The translations under genes were made by a program, and so were the position numbers. The notes below the pieces were generated by a model that worked only from the letters and a program-made list of their open reading frames with translations, did not search any database and was not told where the DNA came from. A stretch of 64,000 nt of DNA from Chloroflexi bacterium OLB14 (GTDB taxonomy: Bacteria; Chloroflexota; Anaerolineae; Anaerolineales; Villigracilaceae), in contig LMZR01000018.1 of assembly GCA_001567105.1 (NCBI GenBank), positions 1 through 64,000 on the forward strand, given 5' to 3'. This document shows, one piece after another, positions 34,291 to 44,050 of this stretch; positions within the stretch are counted from its first letter, which is position 1, and every line of letters starts with the position of its first letter.

Positions 34291-36012
34291 CTATTTCAAT
34301 TGAAATTCTGGGCTCATTAGAATCACTTCAACCATAGCAGGCAAAACATATTGCACATGGTCTTCTGGCAAAGTTTCATCCCAACCATATTCTTGCGCCA
34401 TCACTTGAATAATGGCATTACGATTTTCATCCGATAATGTTTGATTCAAGATTCTATTAATCCAAAAATCTGCTAAGCCTGTTGCGCTTCGAATCTCGGC
34501 GGGAGTTTGGTTATAGATATCCGTAGTTATTTTTCTACCTTCATCTTCAAACCAATTTTCTGCCAAGCTCACTGCAAAATTCCAACGATACAACATAGAC
34601 ATAGAATTTGCCCAAGCTTCTTTAACATCAGGATAACCATCTGGTGAACGGCGTTCAAACAATGCTTGACCCATCAAACCCAACATCCACATCGAGCCAT
34701 CAGGGATTCTGGTGAACTCGGAGTTTAATGCGCGCATCATGGATATCACCGCTTCAAACGGACGTTTGAATTTTGTTCCCCAACTCTGCTTAAACTCTGC
34801 TGACAGTAAAATCGTTTCGACCACGCGCTTCAACTGATCAGGCGCGGAGCGGAATTCGATAAAAGTGTTTGCAGCGGCTTGGACGACAGAATCAGGTGGC
34901 AGGTCACCGATGAAGCGTTTGCATAATTTGCGAGCAATGTGACGAGCAGTCCCTTCGTGATATGCCAGCAAATCTAAAACGTCTCTGCCATCTTTCATAT
35001 CTTCTTGATCTGAGGGAATATATTTTCCTAGCACAAGTTTGTTGAAGCGATCGTGCCAAGGTTTGTAATAAATGAAGTTACCCGTTTTGCCGATTTCATT
35101 TTCGTATTCGTAAATATCATCATCCACACGCCAACCCGTTAACGCGCGAGCAGATTCATATACATCATTATCCACATAACCGATTGCGATTCCATTCGCA
35201 TCTTTGGGGACATTGTTAGGGTCTTGCACGCCCAAATAATTTTCTGCGCCGAGTGTATGCAATTCAAAAAGTTCGCGAGCAAAATTTTCGTTGGGACCTG
35301 CATCGTTGCTGTTGTTTTGATTTAAGTAATACAACATGGATGGATGCGTAGCAACGGCTTCAAGCATTTGACGGAAGTTTCCGAGTGCATGTTTTCTTAA
35401 CACATCACGGTTATATGAAACGAGTAAAGGAATGCCATCATCTTGCCAAAAATAAACATTGAAATGATTGTGCCAAAAATCTGCCAGAATTTCTACAATT
35501 TGTTTTTTGCTATAAGTGGCTCTTAAGATTGTTGCATCAACCAATTCATAAGCGGGCTTGCTATACCATTGCCAATAAGCATCATCATTAGAATCATATT
35601 GATTGTTAGCAATGTGATCATAATATAGTTGTTCATGTGTTTTGTGTAAGGTTTCAAAACCTGCAGCGTTATATCTTGATTCAAATTCGCTATCATCAAT
35701 TGAATCGGGATTTAATTGTTGTGTTACGAAATTAACCAAACGTTCATCATCTGTTGCGCCGAGAGCATTGAACAAATCTAAATCACCTGGGCGGATGCCA
35801 AATGTTAATCTGCTCAAGGTTAAGATAGGCAGTGAAACAGGGTTTGTTGAAATTTGTGCTTGTGGCGTAACCACTGACTCTTGCGGATTAATTTGCACAG
35901 GCGCAACACTTGTACTTTGTTGTTCAGGCGCACACGCCGCCAATGCCGATGCTGCTGCAACGGCTCCGCTTATTTTGAGAAAATCTCTGCGAGTTAATTT
36001 TTTCGTTTGCAT
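34291..36012 (-). CDS. DUF1800 family Tat-exported lipoprotein
   Basis: A 573-residue DUF1800 protein. The signal combines a Tat motif (TRRDFLKISG) with a lipobox ALAAC, so it is probably exported folded and lipid-anchored. Typical segments are LTFGIRPGDL, ILADFWHNHFNVY, MLYYLNQNNSNDAGPNENFARELFELHTLG and ARHIARKLCKRFIGD. It is first in the operon with the DUF1501 gene. A long-range inverted repeat (36051-36121) lies upstream of its start. The biochemical role of the family is unsettled. Confidence 0.92.
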   Translation of the reverse strand: MQTKKLTRRDFLKISGAVAAASALAACAPEQQSTSVAPVQINPQESVVTPQAQISTNPVSLPILTLSRLTFGIRPGDLDLFNALGATDDERLVNFVTQQLNPDSIDDSEFESRYNAAGFETLHKTHEQLYYDHIANNQYDSNDDAYWQWYSKPAYELVDATILRATYSKKQIVEILADFWHNHFNVYFWQDDGIPLLVSYNRDVLRKHALGNFRQMLEAVATHPSMLYYLNQNNSNDAGPNENFARELFELHTLGAENYLGVQDPNNVPKDANGIAIGYVDNDVYESARALTGWRVDDDIYEYENEIGKTGNFIYYKPWHDRFNKLVLGKYIPSDQEDMKDGRDVLDLLAYHEGTARHIARKLCKRFIGDLPPDSVVQAAANTFIEFRSAPDQLKRVVETILLSAEFKQSWGTKFKRPFEAVISMMRALNSEFTRIPDGSMWMLGLMGQALFERRSPDGYPDVKEAWANSMSMLYRWNFAVSLAENWFEDEGRKITTDIYNQTPAEIRSATGLADFWINRILNQTLSDENRNAIIQVMAQEYGWDETLPEDHVQYVLPAMVEVILMSPEFQLK

Positions 36013-36050
36013 TTTAATCTCCGATGTTGGACTTCTTGTAAAAGTCTTTT

Positions 36051-36121
36051 AGCCACAGAGATCACTGAGAAAAAGAGAGATTTAATGGTTTTTCTCAAAA
36101 GGCTCTGAGCACTCTGTGGCT
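36051..36121. repeat. AGCCACAGAG inverted repeat
   Basis: AGCCACAGAG (36051-36060) and CTCTGTGGCT (36112-36121) flank a purine-rich middle with GAGAAAAAG/TTTTTCTC pairing inside. It lies in the 274-base gap upstream of the DUF1800 gene; no gene is seen there. Confidence 0.65.
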
Positions 36122-36286
36122 TTGTTTTATACATTTATCCAAGAGGTCTAGTGAGATATTACTCCCTATTTATAAATTTAGGGTGATAAATTTCACATCC
36201 TGCATAAGTACCAAAAGTGAAAGGGTGCGTCGCGCTTCTATTAACAAATAAGTAATTGATTATATGGATTGCGTTATGAAATGAAT

Positions 36287-37054
36287 CTAACCCGCAAAGC
36301 GCGACGCATTTACTATCTCACGAAACGATTCTTTCACTTTTTCTTTAACATCTTGCATCTCTGGCGCGGATATTAACAAATCAGCCAATGAGACTACAGG
36401 TTCAGTTAATCCGCATGGGATGATTCCATCCCAATATTCCATGTTTGGATTGACATTCAAAGCAAAGCCGTGACGTGAAATTCCATGCGCATCAACTTTG
36501 ACTCCAATTGCGGCGATCTTAGCAGGCTTTTGTTTATCTTCTGGCTTACAGCGCGGACATTTCGAATGTACATTAGCTTGTACCCACACACCTGTCTTTC
36601 CTTTTATTTGACCCGATGCAATGCCATAATTCATCAACACGCCGATTATCATTTTTTCTAAATTCCGAATGTAGCCAACATAATCAACATCAAACCTGAC
36701 AGGTTTTATTAAGTCATCATCAGAACTTGAAGACTCTTCTTGAAACCTGTCAGGTTTTAATTTACCTAACGGAATTAACGGATACCCCACCAATTGACCA
36801 GGTCCGTGATAAGTCACATCTCCACCTCTATCAACCCAAAAGGTAGAGATGCCTTTTTCTTTTAATTGCGTTTCATTCCATAATAAATTTTCTGCATTGC
36901 CTTTTCGCCCAAACGTGTACACATGCGGGTGTTCCAGCAATAGCAAAGTTGGTTTGCGTTTCCCCTGTGCAATTTCAGTTGCGTATTGGTCTTGTAACTT
37001 CCACGCGGAGTCGTAGTCTATTAAACCTAAATCTTTTATTTTGAGGTTCATCAT
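36287..37054 (-). CDS. lipB: Octanoyltransferase LipB with repeat-encoded insert
   Basis: Transfers octanoyl from acyl carrier protein to lipoate-dependent enzymes, feeding LipA. In 255 residues it shows LLLEHPHVYTFGRKG, the signature DRGGDVTYHGPGQLVGYPLI, catalytic lysine in AAIGVKVDAHGISRHGFAL and catalytic cysteine in GIIPCGL. After the signature, about residues 98-122 (LKPDRFQEESSSSDDD...) are encoded by two inverted AAACCTGACAGGTTT copies (36692-36758), a repeat inserted in frame. A second small insert with CPRCKP precedes the lysine motif. Two adjacent ATGs (37054, 37051) could start it. Confidence 0.9.
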   Translation of the reverse strand: MMNLKIKDLGLIDYDSAWKLQDQYATEIAQGKRKPTLLLLEHPHVYTFGRKGNAENLLWNETQLKEKGISTFWVDRGGDVTYHGPGQLVGYPLIPLGKLKPDRFQEESSSSDDDLIKPVRFDVDYVGYIRNLEKMIIGVLMNYGIASGQIKGKTGVWVQANVHSKCPRCKPEDKQKPAKIAAIGVKVDAHGISRHGFALNVNPNMEYWDGIIPCGLTEPVVSLADLLISAPEMQDVKEKVKESFREIVNASRFAG

Positions 37055-37187
37055 TGCTTAGTTATCCAACGAATGCCGAAACTGAAAATACGTCTCACAA
37101 GGTCTGATTCTAACAGCACAATCTCACCTGTTAAGACATCTATAGAATAAAATATTAAATTCATTAATAGCAAGTAGTCCTGTCGAG

Positions 37188-38624
37188 TCAAGCTTCCATA
37201 TAAAAAAGCGAAGCGGGTGCGTCCTGAAAAGGAATTTGAATCGAATTAACTAACTCATTATTTATTGTATATACATCCAAGGATTCATCTTTAATAGCAA
37301 CCCAATAATTTAAATCTGGGGATTCGCTTATTTCATAAACCTTATTAATTTTTATTTCAGTTAATTCTCCTTCTTTAGATAAAACGTATGGACTTTGATT
37401 ATCAAGACGACCTATAAAAACAAACAAATTATTGCTAAAATTAAAAGATCTTATAAATGAATAATCCAAAAAATCAAAACCTTCTGGAATTTTAATATTA
37501 GCAATTTTTAAAGTTGCTAAATCTACTAAATACATTCCCGGTGCAAAATTAGGGTCAAGTTCCCTACTTAAAGACGGTGAGTTAGGAAAAAGGTGTGTAG
37601 TGAAAACAAATTTGTTGTTTTTAGAATTAAAGCCAAAATCTTTTACGGGTCCCTCCCAAAGTTCTCGGATTCTCCCTGTTTCTATATCAACTAATCTAAG
37701 TCCGAAAGAGGTTGCAAGTTCATAGTCGTTGTCAAACTCTATAAAAGAATATGAGTTTATCCAAATTGGAAAACCAGAAATGGTAGTAGATATTTGTTTT
37801 GCCTGTTTTCCGTCAATCGAAACAGCGAAAACATCAAACTTTGTATCTGTTTCAACAGTTTCATGAGCACCATAATATACAATCCATTTGCTATCAGGTG
37901 ACCATTCAATTGATTGGACCTCTTGGGTCTCATTTGACAAACGGCGAATATATTTTGTTGCTATTTCGTAAATATATATATCTGATGATAAACCATCTAT
38001 TTGACCAGTAAATGCTAGATATTTTCCATCAGGCGACCAAGCAAGCGATCTCTCGTCTTGTATCCCATATAAAAACGCATAATGTAACTTGGCACTTGTA
38101 ATGGATGGGTCATTTAGTTCTTCTGAGGCTTCCTTGAAATTATTTGGGTAGTCTTTTGATAACAAAGGGGTAATGACTTGCCATTCCCCGCTAGAAAAAT
38201 TGTATAAATTTAGGGTTAAATCAAAAGTTCCTTCTGATTGTAGTTGTTCACGATCAAATATTCCAGCCTCACCTGTATGAAATGCAAACCAATTCCCATC
38301 TGGTGAAACATGATATATATCTGGATCATCGATTAAAGAGTCTATTAACTCATTCGGAATAGAAATTTCTTTTCGCCCTCTACCATCCATATCCAACATT
38401 ACCAATTGATATTCTTCATCTACTTCTCTAAAATAAGAGAAATATGGACCATTTGTTTGTAATGCTGGGAAGGGTGTAATAGTTGGTGTAGCAGGTTTTT
38501 GAGTTGCAGTTGGAATTGAGGTGTTTGTATAAGTTGGAATTGGTAAATCTGTAGGAGTTTCTGTAGAAGAATTACATCCCACCACAAAAAAGAGAAATAC
38601 AAGTACAAAAAATATTTTTTTCAT
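37188..38624 (-). CDS. Beta-propeller (TolB-like) lipoprotein
   Basis: A 478-residue predicted lipoprotein. Lipobox VVGC (Cys17) is followed by a Thr/Pro-rich linker (to about 55) and propeller blades with the WSPDGKYLAFTG and WSPDSKWIVYYG motifs typical of TolB/DPP-type WD40-like repeats, plus a DVFAVSIDGKQAKQIS strand. It is a distant paralog of the 9171-10292 protein. No catalytic module is attached, so binding of proteins or polysaccharides at the surface is the likely role. A filler repeat (ACGCATTACGCATCACG) lies upstream of its start. Confidence 0.8.
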   Translation of the reverse strand: MKKIFFVLVFLFFVVGCNSSTETPTDLPIPTYTNTSIPTATQKPATPTITPFPALQTNGPYFSYFREVDEEYQLVMLDMDGRGRKEISIPNELIDSLIDDPDIYHVSPDGNWFAFHTGEAGIFDREQLQSEGTFDLTLNLYNFSSGEWQVITPLLSKDYPNNFKEASEELNDPSITSAKLHYAFLYGIQDERSLAWSPDGKYLAFTGQIDGLSSDIYIYEIATKYIRRLSNETQEVQSIEWSPDSKWIVYYGAHETVETDTKFDVFAVSIDGKQAKQISTTISGFPIWINSYSFIEFDNDYELATSFGLRLVDIETGRIRELWEGPVKDFGFNSKNNKFVFTTHLFPNSPSLSRELDPNFAPGMYLVDLATLKIANIKIPEGFDFLDYSFIRSFNFSNNLFVFIGRLDNQSPYVLSKEGELTEIKINKVYEISESPDLNYWVAIKDESLDVYTINNELVNSIQIPFQDAPASLFYMEA

Positions 38625-38657
38625 GCTTTTTACCCTTTACGCATTACGCATCACGAA

Positions 38658-40053
38658 TTACGAACTTGCAAATATCCTTCTATATAAATCCGACTCTAAC
38701 AAGCCATGAGGGTCACAGCGTTTTTTGAGTTTTTTAAATTTTTCAACCGTTTCTTCACCATAAAATATTTTTGTAGTTTCGGCAGAGGTTTCGGAGTTTT
38801 TAGCAAAATAAAATCTGCCACCATTGGCCACAACGATTTTGTCAAATTCTTGAAGCATGGTAGAAAGTTTTTTGCGATTCGATTCTGTCACTTTGAAATC
38901 TAATGCTAGTGAAAAACCATCCACTGAATGGCTTAGTAAAAATTTATCAGGTCTGTGGCGTTTGGTGACACCTAAATAAGCGGGTAAATTATTTTTCAGT
39001 GAAAGTTTCAAAAGTTGAGTCCAAACAACCTCAGCGGTTTCTTTAGGAACAAAGGATTGATACTGAATCAAACCGCCTGTGCCGTATGAAAGTTCCCAAT
39101 TCGGCACATAATCTAAAAGGAAATGAAATGCGCCATGCGATTGTTTGAAAGAATGTTTATATAATGAAGAAATATATTTAGCAGTATTAATGCCCCACAC
39201 ACCTAAGTTATTAATAAAAGGTTTCATCAAAATATATAAAATACTTTTTGGAATCACGCCAAAAATATTTGCAGGTAACATTTGATTTTTTAATTTGAAA
39301 GTCTCTTGCGGATTTTTATCTTCACCTTCATGTAAATATTTTGCGCCGTGAATTTGTCCGCGCCCAATGTTTGCAGTCGTTGTATCTAACCAACCCACAA
39401 TGTAATCATAATTTGGCGCGTACTCTTGCAGAGTCAAAAGGTGTGAGTGAAGATTCTTTACAGGAAACGCATCAACAGTTAGAAGTCCAGAATAGAGGCG
39501 TTTCATTTGCAACGTCACCGATGTGAAAATTCCCAGCATCCCCAACCCACTAATCATGCTATAAAACAAATCAGCATTTAATTTTGGCGAACAAGTAATC
39601 TCTGCACCTGTCGGCAAAATTGCACTGAACTCCAACACATGTTCGCCGATGGGACCCATTTGAAAATTATTTTTTCCATGAATGTTTGTTGATAAACATC
39701 CGCCCAACGTTGTTTTCATCGTACCAGATACGACGGGGGGCCACCAACCATCAGGCTCGACCTTTTGCCAAAGTTGTTCAAGCGTTACGCCTGCTTCGCA
39801 TCTTATCTGACCTGTGTGTGGGTTCCACTCCTGAATCAGATTCCACGCTGACGTATCCAAAACGATTCCGCCACCGTTTAATGAAGCATCGTTATAACTT
39901 CTTCCTGCTCCACGCGCTGTGACAGTTAAATTTTTTTTCTTTTGCAAGTTGAAATGCAGAAAGCACATCCTCTTTTGTGCGGGCTTGTATCACATAAGAT
40001 TGTGCGCGTAATGAATGTCCGAAATTTTCGAGTTGGGTGAATGTGTTTCGCAT
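38658..40053 (-). CDS. FAD-linked oxidase, DprE1-like (frameshifted)
   Basis: A flavoprotein of ~464 residues after repair. The FAD-binding core has TARGAGRSYNDASLNGG, SGTMKTTLGGCLSTNIHGKNN and SGLGMLGIFTSVTLQMKR; the C-terminal part (FYFAKNSETSAETTK, DPHGLLESDLYRR) fits the aldonolactone oxidase / DprE1 group. The frame breaks at the T8 run 39931-39938; removing one base joins it to an N-terminus starting MRNTFTQLENFGHSLRAQSY at 40053. With the SDR next to it on the same strand it resembles the DprE1-DprE2 pair that epimerises polyprenyl-phosphoryl ribose to arabinose; the substrate here is inferred. Confidence 0.8.
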
Positions 40054-40121
40054 GATTATTTTTCTGCTCTAGGCGGCGTCCCCGCCGCCGAGGACGGCGG
40101 CTTGAGCAAAATGTTTATAAA

Positions 40122-40928
40122 TTAGAAAGATAATTTTCTAAAAATAAATGATGGGATATGTTGAATGATTAACATAATGTAACGCCAGAAGAAAGGTGTG
40201 TAAATGGTTTGTTTTCTTTTTTGCATGGCTTTGTAAATATCATCTGCGGCTTTTTCGGGTTCGATGGCAAATGGCGTGCCACCTTGTGCGGCTTTGAGCA
40301 TTTCTGTTTTGACAAAACCAGGCTTGACGGTTAATACATTCACGCCATGTCTGGTTAAACGATTGCGTAATGCTTCAAGATAGGTTGCGAAGCCTGCTTT
40401 GGATGTGTTGTAGCCAGGGTTACCAACTCGTCCGCGATCACCTGCTACTGAGCCAATGCCTACTATTTGACCTGCTTTTGCATTTTGAAACATCTCAGCA
40501 ATGGGGGTAAGCCATGCCATGCCACCAATTAAATTAACTTCGGTCATCTTTTTATCAAATTCAAAATTGTATTTATCAATACCACCTGGCGGGAAGTTTA
40601 CGCCCGCCATGAAGATGACAGTGTCTAAGCCACCTAAGTCCGCGACAATTTTTTGAAGCAAGGCTGGCACTTCACTATATTGAGAGACATCATGGACGTA
40701 GAAATTAGCAATTTTTTCTTTGCTGTTAAGTTCATTGCACAAAGCCTGTAATTTGTCTTTTTGGCGACTAAGTAAAGCAAGGCTGTAACCCTCTTTTGCA
40801 AGTTTGCGGGCAAGTGCCGCGCCCATGCCTTCGGAGGCGCCAATGATAAGAGCCCGTCGGCGAGGATTAAGCGGAGTTGCAGTAACCAGTTTCCCCTCAG
40901 GGGTTGAAGCGTTAGATGAGTCTGTCAC
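40122..40928 (-). CDS. SDR oxidoreductase, DprE2-like
   Basis: A classical SDR of 268 residues: ALIIGASEGMGAALARKLA binds the cofactor, VIFMAGVNF is the NNAG-like segment, and GIGSVAGDRGRVGNPGYNTSKAG carries Ser, Tyr and Lys. A hydrophobic C-terminal segment (about 245-262) may associate with the membrane, as for enzymes acting on polyprenyl-linked sugars. It is upstream of the DprE1-like oxidase with a GC-rich hairpin between (GGCGGCGTCCCCGCCGCC, ~40074-40091). By analogy the pair would oxidise and re-reduce C2 of a lipid-linked sugar. Confidence 0.8.
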   Translation of the reverse strand: MTDSSNASTPEGKLVTATPLNPRRRALIIGASEGMGAALARKLAKEGYSLALLSRQKDKLQALCNELNSKEKIANFYVHDVSQYSEVPALLQKIVADLGGLDTVIFMAGVNFPPGGIDKYNFEFDKKMTEVNLIGGMAWLTPIAEMFQNAKAGQIVGIGSVAGDRGRVGNPGYNTSKAGFATYLEALRNRLTRHGVNVLTVKPGFVKTEMLKAAQGGTPFAIEPEKAADDIYKAMQKRKQTIYTPFFWRYIMLIIQHIPSFIFRKLSF

Positions 40929-41046
40929 GAAATACCTCTTTACTAAGTTTGTCTAATTTGATTTTAACACAGTCACCTTTCATAAAGCATGTTTGTAAAT
41001 AGGTTTTACAAGAGTATAATAGGTTAGGTGTTATAGGAACATAAAT

Positions 41047-42308
41047 ATGCCTGAGAAAAAAAGTTTCAAACACTTTTACGCGCGCTTGGGAAATTATTTC
41101 GCGAGATGCCACGATTCCTCTTGAGGAAAAAAAAGTCTATTTTGCGATTATTGCAGGTGTTGATTGAAGCCCGTGAACGGTCATCTTCTAATAAAAATGG
41201 TGATGAAGATGCAATGTCTATTACGCAAGAAATTGTCTCAAAACATTCGTTGTTAGCTACTGTGAAGCATCAAGCTAATGAGTTAGATGCTTTGAAGAGA
41301 ATTAGTTTAAATTTAACTTCTAGTTTAGATTTTCAAACTGTATTGGATGCTGTGGTAGCAGAAGCGTTGAGTTTGGTAAAAAATGCTAGTTCAGTACATA
41401 TTTTTCTGTATGAACGTGGGGTTTTAGAATTTGGTACATCTCTGCAATCAGATGGTAAACGGAATCGAGAATTTTCAAAGCCACGGCGTAAGGGGTTGAC
41501 GTATACCGTTGCTGAAACTGGTAAGCAAATATTAGTTGAGGATATGGCGAATCATCCGCTTTATAAAAATACACCATTAGAATGGCATGGCTCGATAATT
41601 GGCATTCCTTTGAAGTTTAAAGATGAGATTGTGGGGGTGATGAATTTGTCTCGTACGGTGACTGGGCATTTTTCTCGTTCAGAGATTCGTTTGTTAAGCT
41701 TGCTAGCAGATCAGGCGGCAATGGCAATTTATAACGCTAATTTATATAAGCAGATAACCCAGATGGCGAATACTGATAGTGTGACAGGTTTGCCAAATCG
41801 GCGAGCGTTGGATGAGCGCTTACAAGAAGAATGGAAGCATGCGAATCAGGCTGGGACTGAATTTGCAGTGGTGATGATGGATTTAGATGGATTTAAGGCG
41901 GTTAACGATACATTTGGCCATAACGTGGGTGACGAATTGTTATATTCATTATTTAATTTTATGGCTCAAAAAATGCGTGGAGCAGATTTTTTGGCGAGAT
42001 ACGGTGGTGATGAATTGACTTTGGTGATGCGCGATACAGGAATTTCGGCGGCGCAAGCGGTTACTGAAAAAGTAATCGAGATAATGAAAGAGTATAAATT
42101 TCATTATCCTCAAGATAAAAATATTAAATTAGGTATTACTGCGGGAATTGCTGTGTATCCTGTGCATGCCCAAACACCAAGTGATTTATTACGTGCGGCG
42201 GATGCGGCTTTGTATTATGCTAAGAAGTATTTTCGCGGGAAATATGCTGTAGCTAAAGGGGGAACGGGAAAATTGAAGCAAATTCACATGAAAAAAGAAG
42301 ATGGATAA
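41047..42308 (+). CDS. GAF-GGDEF diguanylate cyclase (frameshifted)
   Basis: A cytoplasmic signalling protein of ~420 residues after repair. A short basic N-terminus precedes a GAF domain (about 75-225; DFQTVLDAVVAEAL, IIGIPLKFKDEIVGVMNLSR) and a GGDEF domain (about 240-405) with DSVTGLPNRRALDE and active-site loop ARYGGDELTLVMR, so it should make c-di-GMP in response to a GAF-bound ligand. The A7 run 41056-41062 seems one A short: adding it extends the frame to the ATG at 41047; otherwise the start would be 41106. A TATAAT at about 41015 precedes it. Confidence 0.85.
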
Positions 42309-42368
42309 ATCAAACGGAAAGTAGATGTTGGGGTTATAGTAATACATATAAATCGAGGAGCTGAAGCG

Positions 42369-43295
42369 ATGCCGAAAAAAGTTAAATTAATTCTTAATCC
42401 AATGGCAGATATGGGGCGGGCATGGAAAACTGCAAATGAGTTACGCCCAATTGCGCAGGAGTTTCAAGGTGATTTGTCATGGAGTGGCACTGTGTATCCA
42501 ACCCATGCTATTGAGCTTGCTAAACAAGCCGCTGAAGAAGGTTGTGATTTGGTGGTAGCTATGGGTGGTGATGGCACTGTACATGAAGTAATGAATGGAC
42601 TGATGCAAGTGCCTGAGCATAAACGCCCGATGATGGGCGTTGTGCCGATTGGTTCGGGAAATGATTTTGCTTATTCACTTGGCATTACACAAAAATCATC
42701 ACATGCTTTGGTAAATGCACTCAAAGCTGAGAGTATTCAATCTGTTGATGTTGGCTTGATGATTGATGAGCATACAGGACGCAAGGAGTATTTTGATAAT
42801 ACCTTAGGCATTGGTTTTGATGCGATTGTCACAATTTATTCGCATAAGTTACCAATTGTTAAAGGTTTTATGATGTATCTGACGGCTGTGATTCAAACTA
42901 TCATAATGAATCATAACCCTATGCAGGTAAAAATTGAAACGGATACAGAAAGTTTTGAAACCAAAGTTTTGATGTTAACTTTATGCAATGGACCACGTGA
43001 AGGTGGCGGTTTTATGTTAGCACCCGACGCAAAAAATAATGATGGCAAAATGACTTACCTTGCTATCCAAGAGGTTTCTCGCTTAATGATGTTTCGGCTT
43101 GTTCCAGAATTTATGAACGGCACGCACATGCGCTTTTCAAGTGTGCGGATGGGGGAATTCAAAAAACTATCACTCACATCTGATTTGCCTTTATATATTC
43201 ATGCGGATGGTGAAATTTACACGACATTTGGCAGTAACTTGAAAAAAGTTTCGTTTGAAATTTTGCCACAGGCTTTGAAGGTGGTTGGAGGATGA
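42369..43295 (+). CDS. Diacylglycerol kinase family lipid kinase
   Basis: A 308-residue YegS/DgkB-type kinase that phosphorylates diacylglycerol or a related lipid with ATP. LILNPMADMGRAWK at the N-terminus, the nucleotide loop VAMGGDGTVHEVMNGL, PIGSGNDFAYSLG and the C-terminal MLTLCNGPREGGGFMLAPDA and DGKMTYLAIQEVSR are all family motifs; a regulatory metal site (DGK, HADGE) is retained. GAGGAG precedes the ATG. It follows the GGDEF gene by 60 bases and is 16 bases upstream of pxpA. Confidence 0.92.
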   Translation: MPKKVKLILNPMADMGRAWKTANELRPIAQEFQGDLSWSGTVYPTHAIELAKQAAEEGCDLVVAMGGDGTVHEVMNGLMQVPEHKRPMMGVVPIGSGNDFAYSLGITQKSSHALVNALKAESIQSVDVGLMIDEHTGRKEYFDNTLGIGFDAIVTIYSHKLPIVKGFMMYLTAVIQTIIMNHNPMQVKIETDTESFETKVLMLTLCNGPREGGGFMLAPDAKNNDGKMTYLAIQEVSRLMMFRLVPEFMNGTHMRFSSVRMGEFKKLSLTSDLPLYIHADGEIYTTFGSNLKKVSFEILPQALKVVGG

Positions 43296-43311
43296 CGCTC
43301 ATCTATATGAG

Positions 43312-44019
43312 ATGAAAATAGATTTGAATTGCGACCTCGGCGAAGGAATTGGAAATGATGAAGCCATTATGCCTTTCATTACCTCTGCTAATATTGCTTG
43401 TGGATTTCACGCTGGGGATGAATCTACAATGCGCGAAACGATTCGACTAGCGAAAAAATATAACGTCAAGATTGGGGCGCACCTAAGTTGGGATGATAGA
43501 GAAAATTTTGGTAGAAAAGAAATGAATCTTTCAGCAGATGAAGCAGAGAAGATTGTGCTTTATCAAATTGAATTGTTAGCAAAAATTTGTAAAGAAGAAA
43601 ATGCAGAATTGACTCACGTTAAACCACATGGGGCTTTATATAATCAATCTGCTAGGGATATTGATTTAGCCAACGCCATTGCTCGAGCAGTAAAAACTGT
43701 CAGCGAAGATTTAATTTTAGTGGGGCTAGCAGGTTCAAGGTCAATTGAGGCGGGCATCAAGATGAAAATAAAAGTCGCAGGTGAGGGATTCGCTGATAGA
43801 AGATACAATCCTGATGGCAGTTTAATGTCAAGAAGTTTAGTGGGCGCAGTAATAGATTCACCTGTTGAAGTTGCGTATCATGCTTTGCAATTAATTCAAG
43901 GTGGAAAGATTGATACATTGTGTTTGCATGGTGACCATGTAAATGCGCTGGAGAATATAAAGTTATTGCGAAATGTGTTGGAAAAAAATGATGTTGAAGT
44001 TGTGGCAATAAAAAAGTGA
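43312..44019 (+). CDS. pxpA: 5-oxoprolinase subunit A (LamB/YcsF family)
   Basis: A 235-residue PxpA protein, the subunit that with PxpB and PxpC cleaves 5-oxoproline to glutamate using ATP. MKIDLNCDLGEGIGNDEAIM, ITSANIACGFHAGDESTM, HVKPHGALYNQSARD, EGFADRRYNPDGSL and LCLHGDHVNALENI are complete. pxpB/pxpC are not in the window. The ATG at 43312 is chosen because the conserved MKIDLNCDLGEG begins there; an in-frame ATG at 43285 lies inside the preceding gene. The intrinsic terminator begins at its last codons. Confidence 0.93.
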   Translation: MKIDLNCDLGEGIGNDEAIMPFITSANIACGFHAGDESTMRETIRLAKKYNVKIGAHLSWDDRENFGRKEMNLSADEAEKIVLYQIELLAKICKEENAELTHVKPHGALYNQSARDIDLANAIARAVKTVSEDLILVGLAGSRSIEAGIKMKIKVAGEGFADRRYNPDGSLMSRSLVGAVIDSPVEVAYHALQLIQGGKIDTLCLHGDHVNALENIKLLRNVLEKNDVEVVAIKK

Positions 44020-44050
44020 CAGTCACTTTTAAGGTGACTGTCACTTTAAT
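44013..44050. terminator. Bidirectional terminator overlapping the pxpA stop
   Basis: AAAGTGACAGTCAC (44013-44026) pairs with GTGACTGTCACTTT (44033-44046), with A- and T-rich flanks. It separates convergent pxpA and the channel gene. Confidence 0.85.

Noticed and set aside
43757-44044. 95-codon frame opposite pxpA
   Set aside because: Antisense shadow of a strongly conserved gene, with His/Leu-rich non-protein-like content.
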